Source: Chryseobacterium sp. OV279 (lineage in GTDB: Bacteria; Bacteroidota; Bacteroidia; Flavobacteriales; Weeksellaceae). From it: DNA of 64,000 bases. The stretch is taken from assembly GCF_900128945.1 (NCBI RefSeq), contig NZ_FQUD01000003.1:1-64000 (forward strand). The letters are read 5' to 3'. Positions 16,732 through 26,715 of the stretch are shown here, piece by piece; position 1 is the first letter of the stretch; each line of letters opens with the position of its first letter. The position numbers and the translations under genes are program-made. A model generated the notes under the pieces. The model was not told the DNA's origin and made no database searches. It saw only the letters and a program-made list of their open reading frames with translations.

Positions 16732-18165
16732 ATGAAAAAGTTAATCATCCGTTTTACACGGATCTTTATATTATTTATTATTATTTCGTGCAGCCAGACT
16801 TCTAACTCCAATCATGAAGAAGACTTTGATCTGCCTTTGATCACACAGAATAATGAAATGAATGCTTCAGGTGAATTTGAAGCACTTATTCAGCTGAATG
16901 GTGAGTATTTTAAGAAAGCAGGCAAAATGGGTTATGAAGAGGGAAAAGGACTCTGCTTTCTCAATGTGGCCAATGTCAATTCTACAGAAGGAGACTATGA
17001 ACGAGCTCACACTCTTCTGGATAAAGCCGGAGAAAGTCTTAAAAAGTCAGAAAATAACTTTCACAAAGCTAAATTTTACGACAGCTACGCCCATTATTAT
17101 TCCCATCTCAAGCAATATGATAAAGCGGTAATCTACAGTGATTCTGCACTTTATTCTTTGAAAAAGGCTCCGGATTCAAAACTTAAAAAGAGGTTGATGC
17201 CGCGAATTTATATCAATCGGGGAACCTATTTTGCCTGGAAAGGGCAGTTTGGAAATTCACTGAAAAATTTTCATAAAGGAAATGCTTTGGAGAAGTCCGC
17301 ATACTCCAACTGTATGATGGCCCAGTATTATCTCTATACCAACAAATTAGATTCGGCTGGAATTTATGCTTTACGGGCCAAAGATATGATGAACATCAAC
17401 AAAACACCTGATGTTGAGAGACTTTGGATCTATTATACAGTAGGGTATTACAATAATGAAATCAACCAGTACGACGAAGCTGAGAAAATGCTGAAAAATG
17501 CATTGGAACTCAGTATCAAAACCAGACTTACCTATTCTTTTCATATAAAAGACGTCTATAAAGCCCTTGCGGATCTCTATAAGAAGAAAAAAGACAGTGA
17601 AAAGGCTTATTTCTATCTCAATAAATACCTTGAAGAAGATGGCAGACTCGCCGAAGCCAGATTTGCAGCCATCAATACCACCACGGACAGTTTTATATCC
17701 GATGCTAAAAAAGAATCTGATAAACGTGAAAACGATTTATGGATCATCGGAATCGTGTCTCTTATTATTATTTCGGTATCGGGAATGTCTGTATGGAAAA
17801 ATATACAGCATTTAAAACACAGGAAGAAAAGTCTGAAAACAGAGACCGATACACTGAAAAACCGCGTATATGAAAAGAAACTTCAGGAAGTGACGGATCT
17901 GGCCAAAAATAATGATTCTTCATTCCTGATGAAATTTAAAGAACTGCATCCTGAGTTTATCAGCCGATTGCTGACCATTAACCCTGATCTTGAAAATTCA
18001 GAACTGGCTTTCTGCGCCCTGTTGAAACTGCATTTTACCTCGAAGGAAATAGCGGATTACACTTTTGTTCAGCATAAATCTATTCAACAGAAAAAATACA
18101 GGCTTAGAAAGAAACTGAATATTGAAGGAGATCAGGATATTTATGAATTTTTAGATACTATTTAA
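16732..18165 (+). CDS. Membrane-bound TPR protein with C-terminal HTH (copy 1)
   Basis: The 477-residue product starts with a lipobox-like signal (FIIISC, Cys at 20). Tetratricopeptide repeats fill about residues 60-310, then a transmembrane helix (about 337-357), a coiled-coil linker and a C-terminal helix-turn-helix of LuxR-like type (LLKLHFTSKEIADYTFVQHK, then SIQQKKYRLRKKL). TPRs would lie in the periplasm and the HTH in the cytoplasm, a one-component regulator signalling across the membrane. A closely similar gene follows 77 bases later, so this is a tandem duplication. The pair lies just past the lanthipeptide operon and might respond to envelope conditions, but no direct link is visible. 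Confidence 0.8.
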   Translation: MKKLIIRFTRIFILFIIISCSQTSNSNHEEDFDLPLITQNNEMNASGEFEALIQLNGEYFKKAGKMGYEEGKGLCFLNVANVNSTEGDYERAHTLLDKAGESLKKSENNFHKAKFYDSYAHYYSHLKQYDKAVIYSDSALYSLKKAPDSKLKKRLMPRIYINRGTYFAWKGQFGNSLKNFHKGNALEKSAYSNCMMAQYYLYTNKLDSAGIYALRAKDMMNINKTPDVERLWIYYTVGYYNNEINQYDEAEKMLKNALELSIKTRLTYSFHIKDVYKALADLYKKKKDSEKAYFYLNKYLEEDGRLAEARFAAINTTTDSFISDAKKESDKRENDLWIIGIVSLIIISVSGMSVWKNIQHLKHRKKSLKTETDTLKNRVYEKKLQEVTDLAKNNDSSFLMKFKELHPEFISRLLTINPDLENSELAFCALLKLHFTSKEIADYTFVQHKSIQQKKYRLRKKLNIEGDQDIYEFLDTI

Positions 18166-18242
18166 AACCCTGTTTTATTTTGGAACCGGGAAAATGGTTT
18201 TATACCTTTATGGATTGAAATAACTTTATATAAAAACGTATC

Positions 18243-19667
18243 ATGATACGCTGTCTTATTTTCGTACTATTTTTCATACTACTTTCGTGCAGTACGGATT
18301 CGCACCGTTATGAAAGGGATTTCGATACACCCTTACTAAAACAGAATGAACAGTTGCGTCTTTCCGGTGATTATGATGCTTTGGTAAAACTGAATAAAGA
18401 TTATTATCAAAAAGCAGAAAAGACAGACTATGAAGAAGGAAAAGCATTGTGTTTTCTGAATCTCGGCAATGTAAATCTGCCCCTTGAAAACTACAAGAGA
18501 GCGGAGTTCTTCTTTAATAAAGCAGAAAAAATCCTTAAATATTCGAAAAGTAATATCCACAGAGCCAAATTCTACAATGACTTTAGCAATTTTCAGTTGC
18601 ATCTCAAACGGCTGGACAAGTCTTTTGAGTATAATGCATTGGCAATGAGTTATATAAAAGACACGGAAGATTCCCCATTCCGTAATGATGTTCTCTTTAA
18701 AATCTACTACAAGCGCGGAGATTATTTTTACAGAAAGAAGATGTACGATCAGGCGTTGGAATATTTTCGCAAAGCAGGGAAATTAGACCATTCAGGAAGG
18801 GCAGAATGCGCTCTTGGAGACCTGTATCTGTATGGATTTAAAAATATGGATTCAGCGCGGTTTTATCTCTCCACAATAGCAGAAAAGTCCAACCGGGAGG
18901 GTAGGACAGATGGTGTAGCTCTAAATGCAAATACTGTTCTGGGTGAATATTATATGACCACCAAACAGTATGATAAAGCAGAAGTATCGCTGTTGAAGGC
19001 GTTGGAAATCAATAAGAAAACGAAATATGTCTTTGCCCAATATACCAAATATGTCTATACCGATCTTAAATCTCTGTATGAGAGCATGGGAGATAAAGAA
19101 AAGGCACTTATATATTTACAGGCCTATACGCAGGAAAGAGATAGATCTGATACCGCTTTGCTGGAAGCCATCAATCATGATATGGAAGGTTTTATCACTG
19201 AGACAGAAACCGACTCGGAACAGCATAGAAGTAAGGTATTGCTTTTGTGCATAGTGTCCGTATTTATTCTCTCTCTGGTATCCATGTACCTTTGGAAAAC
19301 CATTAAACAGCTGAAAGAAAAAAGAAAAATGCTAAAGGGTGAGGCTGAACAGCTGAAAAATCAGATGCATGACAACAGCCAGGAAGAAGTTTTAGAATTG
19401 GCAAGGAAGAACGATCCTTTATTTCTGGACAGTTTCAGACAAGCTTATCCCGGTTTTATTGAAAAAGTACTGGCCGTAAATCCTGATCTTGAAAATTCAG
19501 ATCTGATTTTCTGTGCCATGTTGAAACTTCATTTTACGTCCAAGGAAATCGCTAGCTACACTTCTGTACAGCCAAGATCTGTTCAGCAGAAAAAGTACAG
19601 GCTCAGAAAAAAACTGAACATCCCTACAGAAACAGATACCTATCAGTTTTTCGACAGTTTGGTGTGA
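18243..19667 (+). CDS. Membrane-bound TPR protein with C-terminal HTH (copy 2)
   Basis: This 474-residue paralogue has the same architecture as its upstream neighbour: lipobox-like start (FFILLSC, Cys at 16), TPR repeats, one membrane helix near 335-354 (VLLLCIVSVFILSLVSMYLW), and an HTH with LKLHFTSKEIASYTSVQPRS, then VQQKKYRLRKKL. The best-conserved parts are the N-terminal block (Y/DYEEGKxLCFLN) and the HTH (ENSxLxFCAxLKLHFTSKEIA). TPR sequences differ more, which suggests different sensed partners. Target genes are unknown. Confidence 0.8.
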   Translation: MIRCLIFVLFFILLSCSTDSHRYERDFDTPLLKQNEQLRLSGDYDALVKLNKDYYQKAEKTDYEEGKALCFLNLGNVNLPLENYKRAEFFFNKAEKILKYSKSNIHRAKFYNDFSNFQLHLKRLDKSFEYNALAMSYIKDTEDSPFRNDVLFKIYYKRGDYFYRKKMYDQALEYFRKAGKLDHSGRAECALGDLYLYGFKNMDSARFYLSTIAEKSNREGRTDGVALNANTVLGEYYMTTKQYDKAEVSLLKALEINKKTKYVFAQYTKYVYTDLKSLYESMGDKEKALIYLQAYTQERDRSDTALLEAINHDMEGFITETETDSEQHRSKVLLLCIVSVFILSLVSMYLWKTIKQLKEKRKMLKGEAEQLKNQMHDNSQEEVLELARKNDPLFLDSFRQAYPGFIEKVLAVNPDLENSDLIFCAMLKLHFTSKEIASYTSVQPRSVQQKKYRLRKKLNIPTETDTYQFFDSLV

Positions 19668-19701
19668 GATAGGTTTCGGGTTTTCCGGCTCCAGATTCGG
19701 G

Positions 19702-19800
19702 TTGAGAGAGGATGATAGATTTAAGAGTCAAGAAACAAGATGGGAGACATCAGATTTCAGACTAAGATTGAGGCCAAGGTTTAAACTGAGATTAAGTACT
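19702..19800 (+). repeat. Dispersed intergenic repeat, copy B
   Basis: AGACATCAGATTTCAGAC (19745-19762) is identical to parts of copies at 27.6, 39.3 and 47.3 kb. It is preceded by the same AGATTTAAGAGTCAAGAA-type block and followed by TAAGATTGAGG as in the other copies. Confidence 0.75.
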
Positions 19801-19898
19801 CAAATCCGGAACACGAACTTCAGCAACCCGAAGCGCTATTTCAACCCGTACCTCGTAAACTTTATAACTTCCATCTTCTGCATCCCACATTTTTGGAC

Positions 19899-19930
19899 AA
19901 AAAAAAACTGCCTGATCATATCAGACAGCC
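19899..19930 (-). terminator. Orphan minus-strand terminator
   Basis: Read on the minus strand, CTGTCTGA pairs with TCAGGCAG (one G-T pair) around a five-base loop and is followed by nine T residues. No minus-strand protein gene lies upstream (to the right) before 24 kb, so an unannotated RNA may end here. Confidence 0.5.
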
Positions 19931-20361
19931 CTCGAAATATTTTTTTCCATCATAACTGAAAACCAATTTCATCACTTGTTGTTTGTAGTTTCAAATTTGC
20001 ACTTTTTATTAAGAAAATAGAAAAAATATTATACTACATGGGTACTACATTGTGATTTTTTTTCATTAATTATCAAAATATGATTAATTTTTAATGTTTC
20101 GGTGAATTGAATTTTTATGGCTGTATCTCGCTGGTTTTTAGAAATCTAATGCCTTAAAAACACAGTTTTTGCAGCTTAAATCTTGCGATCTTAACAGACA
20201 ATGATCAAAATTGACGTGCTCTTTTAATTGTATTCAATTATTGCTATATGTTTTTGTAGTAGTATATAAGTAGAGGGTCAATTTTTGGTTTTCAATTGCA
20301 TATGTAGGAATTTTGAACAGGATGATTTTTCAATTGTTCTCATTAATAAAAATTAGGAATT

Positions 20362-20396
20362 GCTGCCCGACTCTGTCAGGTAGCTTTTTTATTTTA
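20362..20396 (+). terminator. Orphan plus-strand terminator
   Basis: GCTGCCCGA and TCAGGTAGC form a nine-position stem with one G-T pair and one mismatch around the loop CTCTG, followed by TTTTTTATTTT. It lies 700 bases after the nearest plus-strand gene, so it may end a small RNA starting around 20250-20330. Confidence 0.45.
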
Positions 20397-20923
20397 TGGT
20401 CAAGATTTTAAACTTCAGATGCTAGACTTCAGGGATCAGATATGAAATCGGAAACTTAAAATTCGTCCCGGTGAATTTTAAGAATTCATAAAGTTTTGTG
20501 ATGTGGGTTTCGTCGTTCGGGCCAATAGCTAGCCATGTTATTGTCAACCAGTAATCCTTTTACAAATTTTTTCACTCTAAAACTCAAAATCAGTTTAAGA
20601 TATCCTTAATTTTTGTCTTACTTTTCGTAATTATTTTAAGTTTTTTCCGGTAAATTATAAAGATTATGTTAAATACTGTCAAATAGAGGTGATTTTTAAT
20701 CATTTGGTAATAAGTGTTTTACGCTGCGGAAGTATCTGAGTAGTATGTGAATTTATAAAGGTTTCAATTCAATAATGATAGATTTATTTTTTTAATCGAA
20801 GTTTCATGATTTTCATTAACAATTAAAGATTGGTTATTCTGAAAGGATTGTTTTTTAATTAATAAAAAACAGCAGTTTATGTCACTTTGGTTAATAAACC
20901 AACTATTTATATTAATCCGTTTT

Positions 20924-23900
20924 ATGAAAAAGAAAATTTTATTAGTTAGTGTTTTGGCTGCCGGATTTACAGCTGTTTATGGGCAAAGATGGGAGCCTGT
21001 AGGACAAAAAGGATCCGAAATAAGAAAAGATGTGGAAGTCAGACAGACCTATCGCGTAGATCTTAACTCCCTTAGAAACCTTCTTAAGGATGCTGTAGAA
21101 ACAGGAAAGAATGCAAAGCCTGTGATTATATCTCTACCCACAGCAGAAGGTAAGATCGAAAAATTTGCGGTATACAGCAATCCGGTGATGGCCCAATCTC
21201 TGGTTGAAAAATATCAGCTGGGTTCCTATGTAGGAGCCGGTATAGATGATCCTTCCAAATACGTAAGATTCAGTACATCTCCTACAGATATGCAGTCTAT
21301 GATCATCAAAGATGGCGTATTCCAGTTTATAGAACCTATTTCCTCAGATAAAAAAACGTATGGGGTTTTCTATAAAACAAAGAAGACCGCAGGAGAGCAT
21401 GGTTTTGAATGCGGAATGAATGAAAAGGATATAAAAGATATAAAAACACTGGAGGCCAACGGAAAAAAAAATCTCTCTAACGTAGGGATCACCAGCAGAC
21501 CTTCCAGTACAAAATACAGAACCTACAGACTGGCACTTTCGGTTACAGGAGAATACACCCAGTTTCATGGCGGAACTCCGGCCGGAGCACTGACTGCTAT
21601 GAACAATACAATGAGCCGTGTGAACGGGATCTTTGAAAAAGATTTTGGAATTCACCTTATAGTTCAGGACTTACCGGGAATTATTTATACTAACGCTGCC
21701 ACTGATCCTTATTCTGATTCAGGACCAGGCGTTGATGACGCTTTATGGAGTGGAGAATTAATGACTACGCTTACCACCAATGTAGGTAGCGGGTTGTTTG
21801 ATATCGGTCACCTTTTTGGAGCTTCCGGCGGTGGCGGTATGGCAGGATGTATAGGATGTGTATGCAGCGATGATACAGCGCTTGACAGTGATGGAATTCC
21901 ATCAAATTATAAAGGTGCAGGATTTACTTCTCCATCCGATGCGGTTCCTCAGGGAGATTCATTTGATATAGATTATGTAGCTCACGAAATGGGGCACCAG
22001 TTTGGAGGAAATCATACGTTTTCACACAACTCTGAAGATTCTGGGGCCAATGTTGAACCGGGAGGAGGAACCACTATTATGGCCTATGCGGGAATTACCA
22101 ACGATAATGTTCAAATGGTGAGCAATCCTTATTTCCATTATAAAAGTATCGACCAGATCATGACCAATATGGAAGGGAAAGCAGGATGTGGTACATCAGT
22201 GGAAATTGACAATAATACTGCACCAGCTATTTCTCCGATTGCATCTTACACTATTCCTAAGGGAACAGCTTACTATCTGGAAGCTAATGCAGTAGATGCT
22301 GAGAATGATCCTGTAAAATATACCTGGGAGCAAAATGATAGTGTAGGTGGCGGAACTACGATTTCCGGAGACACCGGCTGGGGGTATAATTCCCAGGGAG
22401 CTTTGACCAGATCTTACACAGGAACAGCCAGTGGAAGAAGATATTTCCCTAAAATGGAAACCGTAATGAGCGGTTCATTGACCAACAAACAGGACTGGGA
22501 AACGGTTTCTTATATTCCACGAACGCTTAGATACGCTGTCACCGTAAGAGATGAAAACCCTCAACGGCCAATGCATTCCTCTTCAGATGTAACACTGACA
22601 GTAGGAAGTGAAGGACCATTTAAATTTAATGGAATTACAGCTGCTACCGTACTGTATAACAACTCATCCAATACCATCAATTGGGATGCTGCCAATACAA
22701 ACAATGCGCCTTATAATGTGGCCAATGTAAAAATAGATTATACAGCGGATAACGGGATCACGTGGACAGATCTTGCAGCCTCAGTACCTAATACAGGAAG
22801 CTATGCAGTACAGATGCCTGCTAATCTTACCGGTGCCGTTAAACTAAGAATATCTGCACTTGGAAACGTGTTTTATGCCGTATCTCCTGCCGTTAATGTA
22901 GGAACAGCTCCTACATCAGCTGCTGCAGCCCCTACGGGAGTTTCTTCTATAGGCAAGGAAGTTTTCAAAACAACAGCCAGAATATCATGGAACAGCGTAC
23001 CTGGAGCCAATACCTATTCTGTCAATTACAGAAAACAGGGTGAAACCAATTGGCAAAATACAACAAGCCCAACGAGTTCTGTGGTATTGAGCAATCTTGA
23101 AGATGAAAAGAATTATGAAGTACAGGTAGCAGCGGTTGTCAATAGCGTACCGGGTACTTTCTCTGCTAATTATGCTTTTAAAACTAAAGGTCTAACAACA
23201 GGAGTAGATTATTGTATCCTTAATTCAGGGGTATCAAATTATTCTGCTATAAGAAGAGTGCGGGTAGCCAATATCGATTACGATGATCCTACCTACAGAA
23301 CGTATAAAGATCTTAGTGAGGACCTGACAAAAACGGTTAACCTGACTAAAGGCACTCAATATACTTTCAAGCCCACAATCCGTTCATCAACCGGGTATGG
23401 ATCCAATAGACCTGTAAACATTTCTGTATGGATCGATTATAACAGAAACGGAACATTTGAAGATTCTGAAAGGGTAGGACAAACTGCCGGAAATTCTCCT
23501 GCAGGTGCCTCATCTATCAATTATGGAGATATTATTTTCACAGTACCTGCTACAGCGTATGCTGGAGATAAATTATTAAGAATGAGAGTGGTTGCTAAAT
23601 ATGGAACCGGAGCATTAGCCGGGATTTGTGGTGAAATTTCAAGTGGAGCAGGCGGTATTATGGATCTTCCTGTGAAGATCACAAGCGGACTGGCTGTCAG
23701 TGAAACCAAGACTACAAAATCAGAACTGTCCATTTATCCAAATCCTGCTGATACTTATGTAGAAGTGAAAAACATCAAAGGAAAAGCAGATTATAAGATT
23801 TACAGTGCAGACGGAAGACTGGCACTGGAAGGTAAACTGGAAGGACAGAAAATTAATGTGGCAGCATTGGTTAAAGGAGTGTACATCATTTCAATTACGA

Positions 23901-23941
23901 GCGAGACTGAAACTTACAGCACCAAGCTGATTAAGAAATAA
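20924..23941 (+). CDS. Secreted reprolysin-like metalloprotease with T9SS sorting domain
   Basis: The start at MKKKILLVSVLAAGF gives a good signal peptide (an in-frame upstream ATG at 20879 would add 15 residues). Residues about 200-425 carry the metzincin zinc motif HEMGHQFGGNH (about 354-364). A fibronectin type III-like segment (about 675-755), a GEVED-type domain (about 760-905; SVWIDYNRNGTFEDSERVG) and a C-terminal T9SS type A sorting domain follow (LSIYPNPADTYVEV to STKLIKK). The protein would be exported across the outer membrane by the type IX system and digest external proteins. At about 1005 residues it is typical of Flavobacteriia secreted proteases. It appears to be a single-gene transcript ended by the hairpin at 24025. 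Confidence 0.92.
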   Translation: MKKKILLVSVLAAGFTAVYGQRWEPVGQKGSEIRKDVEVRQTYRVDLNSLRNLLKDAVETGKNAKPVIISLPTAEGKIEKFAVYSNPVMAQSLVEKYQLGSYVGAGIDDPSKYVRFSTSPTDMQSMIIKDGVFQFIEPISSDKKTYGVFYKTKKTAGEHGFECGMNEKDIKDIKTLEANGKKNLSNVGITSRPSSTKYRTYRLALSVTGEYTQFHGGTPAGALTAMNNTMSRVNGIFEKDFGIHLIVQDLPGIIYTNAATDPYSDSGPGVDDALWSGELMTTLTTNVGSGLFDIGHLFGASGGGGMAGCIGCVCSDDTALDSDGIPSNYKGAGFTSPSDAVPQGDSFDIDYVAHEMGHQFGGNHTFSHNSEDSGANVEPGGGTTIMAYAGITNDNVQMVSNPYFHYKSIDQIMTNMEGKAGCGTSVEIDNNTAPAISPIASYTIPKGTAYYLEANAVDAENDPVKYTWEQNDSVGGGTTISGDTGWGYNSQGALTRSYTGTASGRRYFPKMETVMSGSLTNKQDWETVSYIPRTLRYAVTVRDENPQRPMHSSSDVTLTVGSEGPFKFNGITAATVLYNNSSNTINWDAANTNNAPYNVANVKIDYTADNGITWTDLAASVPNTGSYAVQMPANLTGAVKLRISALGNVFYAVSPAVNVGTAPTSAAAAPTGVSSIGKEVFKTTARISWNSVPGANTYSVNYRKQGETNWQNTTSPTSSVVLSNLEDEKNYEVQVAAVVNSVPGTFSANYAFKTKGLTTGVDYCILNSGVSNYSAIRRVRVANIDYDDPTYRTYKDLSEDLTKTVNLTKGTQYTFKPTIRSSTGYGSNRPVNISVWIDYNRNGTFEDSERVGQTAGNSPAGASSINYGDIIFTVPATAYAGDKLLRMRVVAKYGTGALAGICGEISSGAGGIMDLPVKITSGLAVSETKTTKSELSIYPNPADTYVEVKNIKGKADYKIYSADGRLALEGKLEGQKINVAALVKGVYIISITSETETYSTKLIKK

Positions 23942-24024
23942 AAAATGAAATGCTTCAGGTTGAAAGGCAGATTAATCACCTGTCCTGCCAATTGAGATAA
24001 GATTTCATGGTACCTTTTGTGAAG

Positions 24025-24060
24025 AAAGAGTCCGGTATTGCACCGGACTCTTTCTGTTTT
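24025..24060. terminator. Bidirectional terminator
   Basis: AAAGAGTCCGGT (24025-24036) pairs perfectly with 24042-24053 around ATTGC. T residues follow on the plus strand, and an A-rich flank gives TTTCTTC on the minus strand. It lies between two convergent genes and can serve both. Confidence 0.85.
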
Positions 24061-24069
24061 TATATGTTT

Positions 24070-24447
24070 TTAGCCAATGGGTTCCCACAGCTGAATCTTG
24101 TTGCCCTCAAGATCAAGAATATGAAGGAATTTTCCATAATCATAAGTTTCAATACTGTCCAGGATTGTAACATTTTCTTTTTTCAACTCCTCTACCAAAG
24201 CTTCAAGGTTTTCCACTCTGTAGTTGATCATAAAATCTTTATCAGAAGGTTCGAAGTATTTTGTGTTTTCTGCAAAAGGAGCCCACTGAGTCAACCCTTT
24301 TTTGTTGGGGTCTTCACTTTCACGCCACTCAAAACTGGTTCCGTATGGACTTGTTTCAAGGCCAAGATGGGTTTTATACCATTCGTTCATTGCGCCCGGA
24401 TCTTTTGATTTGAAAAGGATACCTCCGATTCCTGTTACTTTTTTCAT
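24070..24447 (-). CDS. Glyoxalase/bleomycin-resistance-like (VOC) protein
   Basis: The start at MKKVTGIGGILFKSKDP gives a 125-residue protein; an upstream in-frame start at 24513 would add 22 poorly folded residues. It shows the VOC pattern: a first beta-alpha-beta-beta unit (GIGGILFKSKDPGAMNEWYK and LGLETS) and a second unit ending in ILDLEGNKIQLWEP, where the final glutamate is a likely metal ligand. Substrates of this superfamily range from methylglyoxal adducts to antibiotics, and none can be assigned. It stands alone between convergent and divergent neighbours. Confidence 0.85.
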   Translation of the reverse strand: MKKVTGIGGILFKSKDPGAMNEWYKTHLGLETSPYGTSFEWRESEDPNKKGLTQWAPFAENTKYFEPSDKDFMINYRVENLEALVEELKKENVTILDSIETYDYGKFLHILDLEGNKIQLWEPIG

Positions 24448-24714
24448 GTCTATTTTTTTAACCGTTAGAATTAAGATAATGCGAAGCTGATTATTGCTTC
24501 CGTTTGTTTTCAAATATATGTAAAACTTTTCATCGGAATATTCTTTTCGTTTTAAATGATAAGCTTTTCAGGATGAAATAATGTAAATGATCATAAAATA
24601 AAAGGCTTAGGTTTAAGAAAAATACAATTCCGTGATTTACATACAACATTCGTGATTCTGCAAACATCCGCCTCCTGATTTATGCTGAATTTTGTGTTAA
24701 TAAAAATCAACAAT

Positions 24715-25719
24715 ATGAAATTGAATCAGGTAAAATTAGGAAGCCAGGGTCTGATGATCCCCAATATCGGCCTTGGCTGCATGGGAATGACCGGTTTTGA
24801 AGGGGCCAATATGTATGGTGAAGCAGATGAAAGCGAAGCCATTGCCACCATCCACCGTTCCCTTGAATTAGGCGGAAACTTTCTGGATACCGCCGATCTT
24901 TACGGGCCTTTTAAAAATGAACAGCTTATCGCCAAAGCCATTGGAAATAACCGGGATCAGTACATTATCGCAACGAAATTCGGATGGGAAATAGATGATT
25001 CGGATAAAGTAACCTGGGCCATCAACGGAACCAAAGATTACGTGAAAAAAGCCGTGGAAAGATCGCTTAAAAATTTAAAAACAGATTATATCGATTTGTA
25101 TTACATGCATCGCCTTGATAAAAATACCCCGATTGAAGAAACCGTTGGTGCTATGAGTGATCTTGTTAAGGAAGGAAAAGTGGGATATATCGGTTTGTCT
25201 GAAGTGTCTTCCGAAACCGTAAAAAGAGCACACGCCATTCATCCCGTTACTGCTGTACAGAGTGAATATTCTTTATTTGAAAGAACAGCAGAGGAAAAAG
25301 GAGTTTTAGCAACACTGAGAGAGCTGGGAATAGGTTTTGTAGCGTATTCACCATTGGGTCGTGGATTTTTGTCCGGTCAGATCCGTTCCATCGATGATCT
25401 TCCGGAGCATGATTTCCGAAGAGGAATTCCCCGTTTTCAGGAAGAATATTTTGATAAGAATATTGAACTTGTGAAAGCTGTAGAAAGCATGGCTGCAGAA
25501 AAGAATATCACTTCTTCACAGCTGGCTCTGGCCTGGATCATCAGTAAAGGCATCATCCCGATTCCCGGAACCAAGCGCAGAAAATACGTAGAACAGAATA
25601 TTGAAGCAGCTGGAATTCAGTTAAGTGAAACTGATCTTTTAAAACTGGAAAGTATCGTACCTTTGGGAACAGATACAGGTGCTCCGTACGATGAGTTCAG
25701 CATGGGGCTTTTAGATTAA
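24715..25719 (+). CDS. Aldo/keto reductase
   Basis: The start at MKLNQVKLGSQGLMIPNIGL gives 334 residues; the ATG at 24682 would add 11. It is a TIM-barrel NADPH-dependent reductase. The catalytic tetrad is visible: Asp and Tyr in FLDTADLYGPF, Lys in IATKFGW, and His in YYMHRLD. The C-terminal cofactor loop IPIPGTKRRKYVEQN is conserved. It resembles the plant-type AKR13 subgroup (GLGCMGMTGFEG, FRRGIPRF). The natural substrate is unknown. An AraC regulator follows 17 bases after its stop on the same strand and probably controls it. Confidence 0.9.
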   Translation: MKLNQVKLGSQGLMIPNIGLGCMGMTGFEGANMYGEADESEAIATIHRSLELGGNFLDTADLYGPFKNEQLIAKAIGNNRDQYIIATKFGWEIDDSDKVTWAINGTKDYVKKAVERSLKNLKTDYIDLYYMHRLDKNTPIEETVGAMSDLVKEGKVGYIGLSEVSSETVKRAHAIHPVTAVQSEYSLFERTAEEKGVLATLRELGIGFVAYSPLGRGFLSGQIRSIDDLPEHDFRRGIPRFQEEYFDKNIELVKAVESMAAEKNITSSQLALAWIISKGIIPIPGTKRRKYVEQNIEAAGIQLSETDLLKLESIVPLGTDTGAPYDEFSMGLLD

Positions 25720-25736
25720 ACCTTACATCATAAGCT

Positions 25737-26639
25737 ATGAATACCATTCAGTCTGTTTCCGCTTTTCACCGCTTACTGTCGCTGCCGGAGCCCAAACATC
25801 CGCTGGTGAGTGTGATCAATTTATCCGAGAGTATATTTCTGGATGATGAAGTCTGGAAAGGTTTTGTCAACAGGTTTTATTGTGTTGCTCTGAAACGGGA
25901 ATCAAAAGGAAAAGTGAGGTATGGCCAGCAGCATTATGACTACGATAAAGGAGTTCTGAGTTTTACTGCGCCCAATCAGGTGCAGTATCTCGACTTCCAT
26001 AATATGGAGTGCGGTGCAGGATATCTGTTGATTTTCCATGAAGATTTTATATTGCGACACCCATTAGCCCAGACCATTTCCGGTTACGGATTCTTCTCTT
26101 ATGCAGTGAATGAAGCTCTGCATTTATCTGAAGATGAAGAAACTAACCTGATTGAGGTTCTTCATAAAATTGATAAAGAATGCCAGCATATTGATCAGCA
26201 TACCCAGGAAATTATTTTGTCACAAATTGATTTGTTGCTAAATTATTCCAATCGTTTCTACGAACGGCAGTTTATTACCCGAAAAAATGGCAACCAGCAG
26301 CTTCTGGCCAGATTTGAGAAGTTTCTGAATGATTATTTTGATCAGGAACAGTCTGCAGAAAAAGGACTTTTAACCGTACATCTCATTGCAGAAGCCATGA
26401 ACTTTTCACCCAATTATCTGAGTGATCTTCTCCGGATTCAGACAGGCCAGAATACCCAGCAGCATATCCATGAAAAGCTCATCAGTAAAGCCAAAGAAAA
26501 GCTCTCTGCAACCGAATTGTCAGTGAGTGAAATCGCATATAGCTTAGGATTTGAGCACGCCCAGTCTTTCAGTACCTTATTTAAGAAGAAAACCAGAATG
26601 GCTCCTTTAGAATTCAGGGCAGGATTTCGTTTTAACTGA
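25737..26639 (+). CDS. AraC-family transcriptional regulator
   Basis: The 300-residue protein has an N-terminal cupin-like effector part and a C-terminal double HTH from about residue 195 (LTVHLIAEAMNFSPNYLSDL, then SVSEIAYSLGFEHAQSFSTL). It lies 17 bases behind the aldo/keto reductase gene and is probably co-transcribed and a regulator of it. The ligand is unknown. Confidence 0.9.
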   Translation: MNTIQSVSAFHRLLSLPEPKHPLVSVINLSESIFLDDEVWKGFVNRFYCVALKRESKGKVRYGQQHYDYDKGVLSFTAPNQVQYLDFHNMECGAGYLLIFHEDFILRHPLAQTISGYGFFSYAVNEALHLSEDEETNLIEVLHKIDKECQHIDQHTQEIILSQIDLLLNYSNRFYERQFITRKNGNQQLLARFEKFLNDYFDQEQSAEKGLLTVHLIAEAMNFSPNYLSDLLRIQTGQNTQQHIHEKLISKAKEKLSATELSVSEIAYSLGFEHAQSFSTLFKKKTRMAPLEFRAGFRFN

Positions 26640-26715
26640 TTGAAAAAAGTATTTTGAAGGAATTTACTGAAATGCTTACATTTGGGTTCTGCCTCTATGG
26701 CTAACCTGATCACGT

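Larger units (their letters stand above)
19668..20923. other. Gene-free 1.25-kb region with repeats and orphan terminators
   Basis: No credible protein gene is seen. A frame at 19702-19959 is repeat-derived, and one of its words matches the dispersed repeat family. A minus-strand terminator (about 19899-19930) and a plus-strand terminator (about 20362-20396) have no protein gene to end, so small RNAs are possible on either strand. Words such as CTTCAGATGCTAGACTTCAG (from about 20415) again resemble the repeat family. The last 200 bases are AT-rich and presumably carry the promoter of the metalloprotease. Confidence 0.5.

Noticed and set aside
19702..19959. 85-codon frame after the TPR regulators
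   Set aside because: It is repeat-derived and contains a terminator-like hairpin on the other strand; no coding support.
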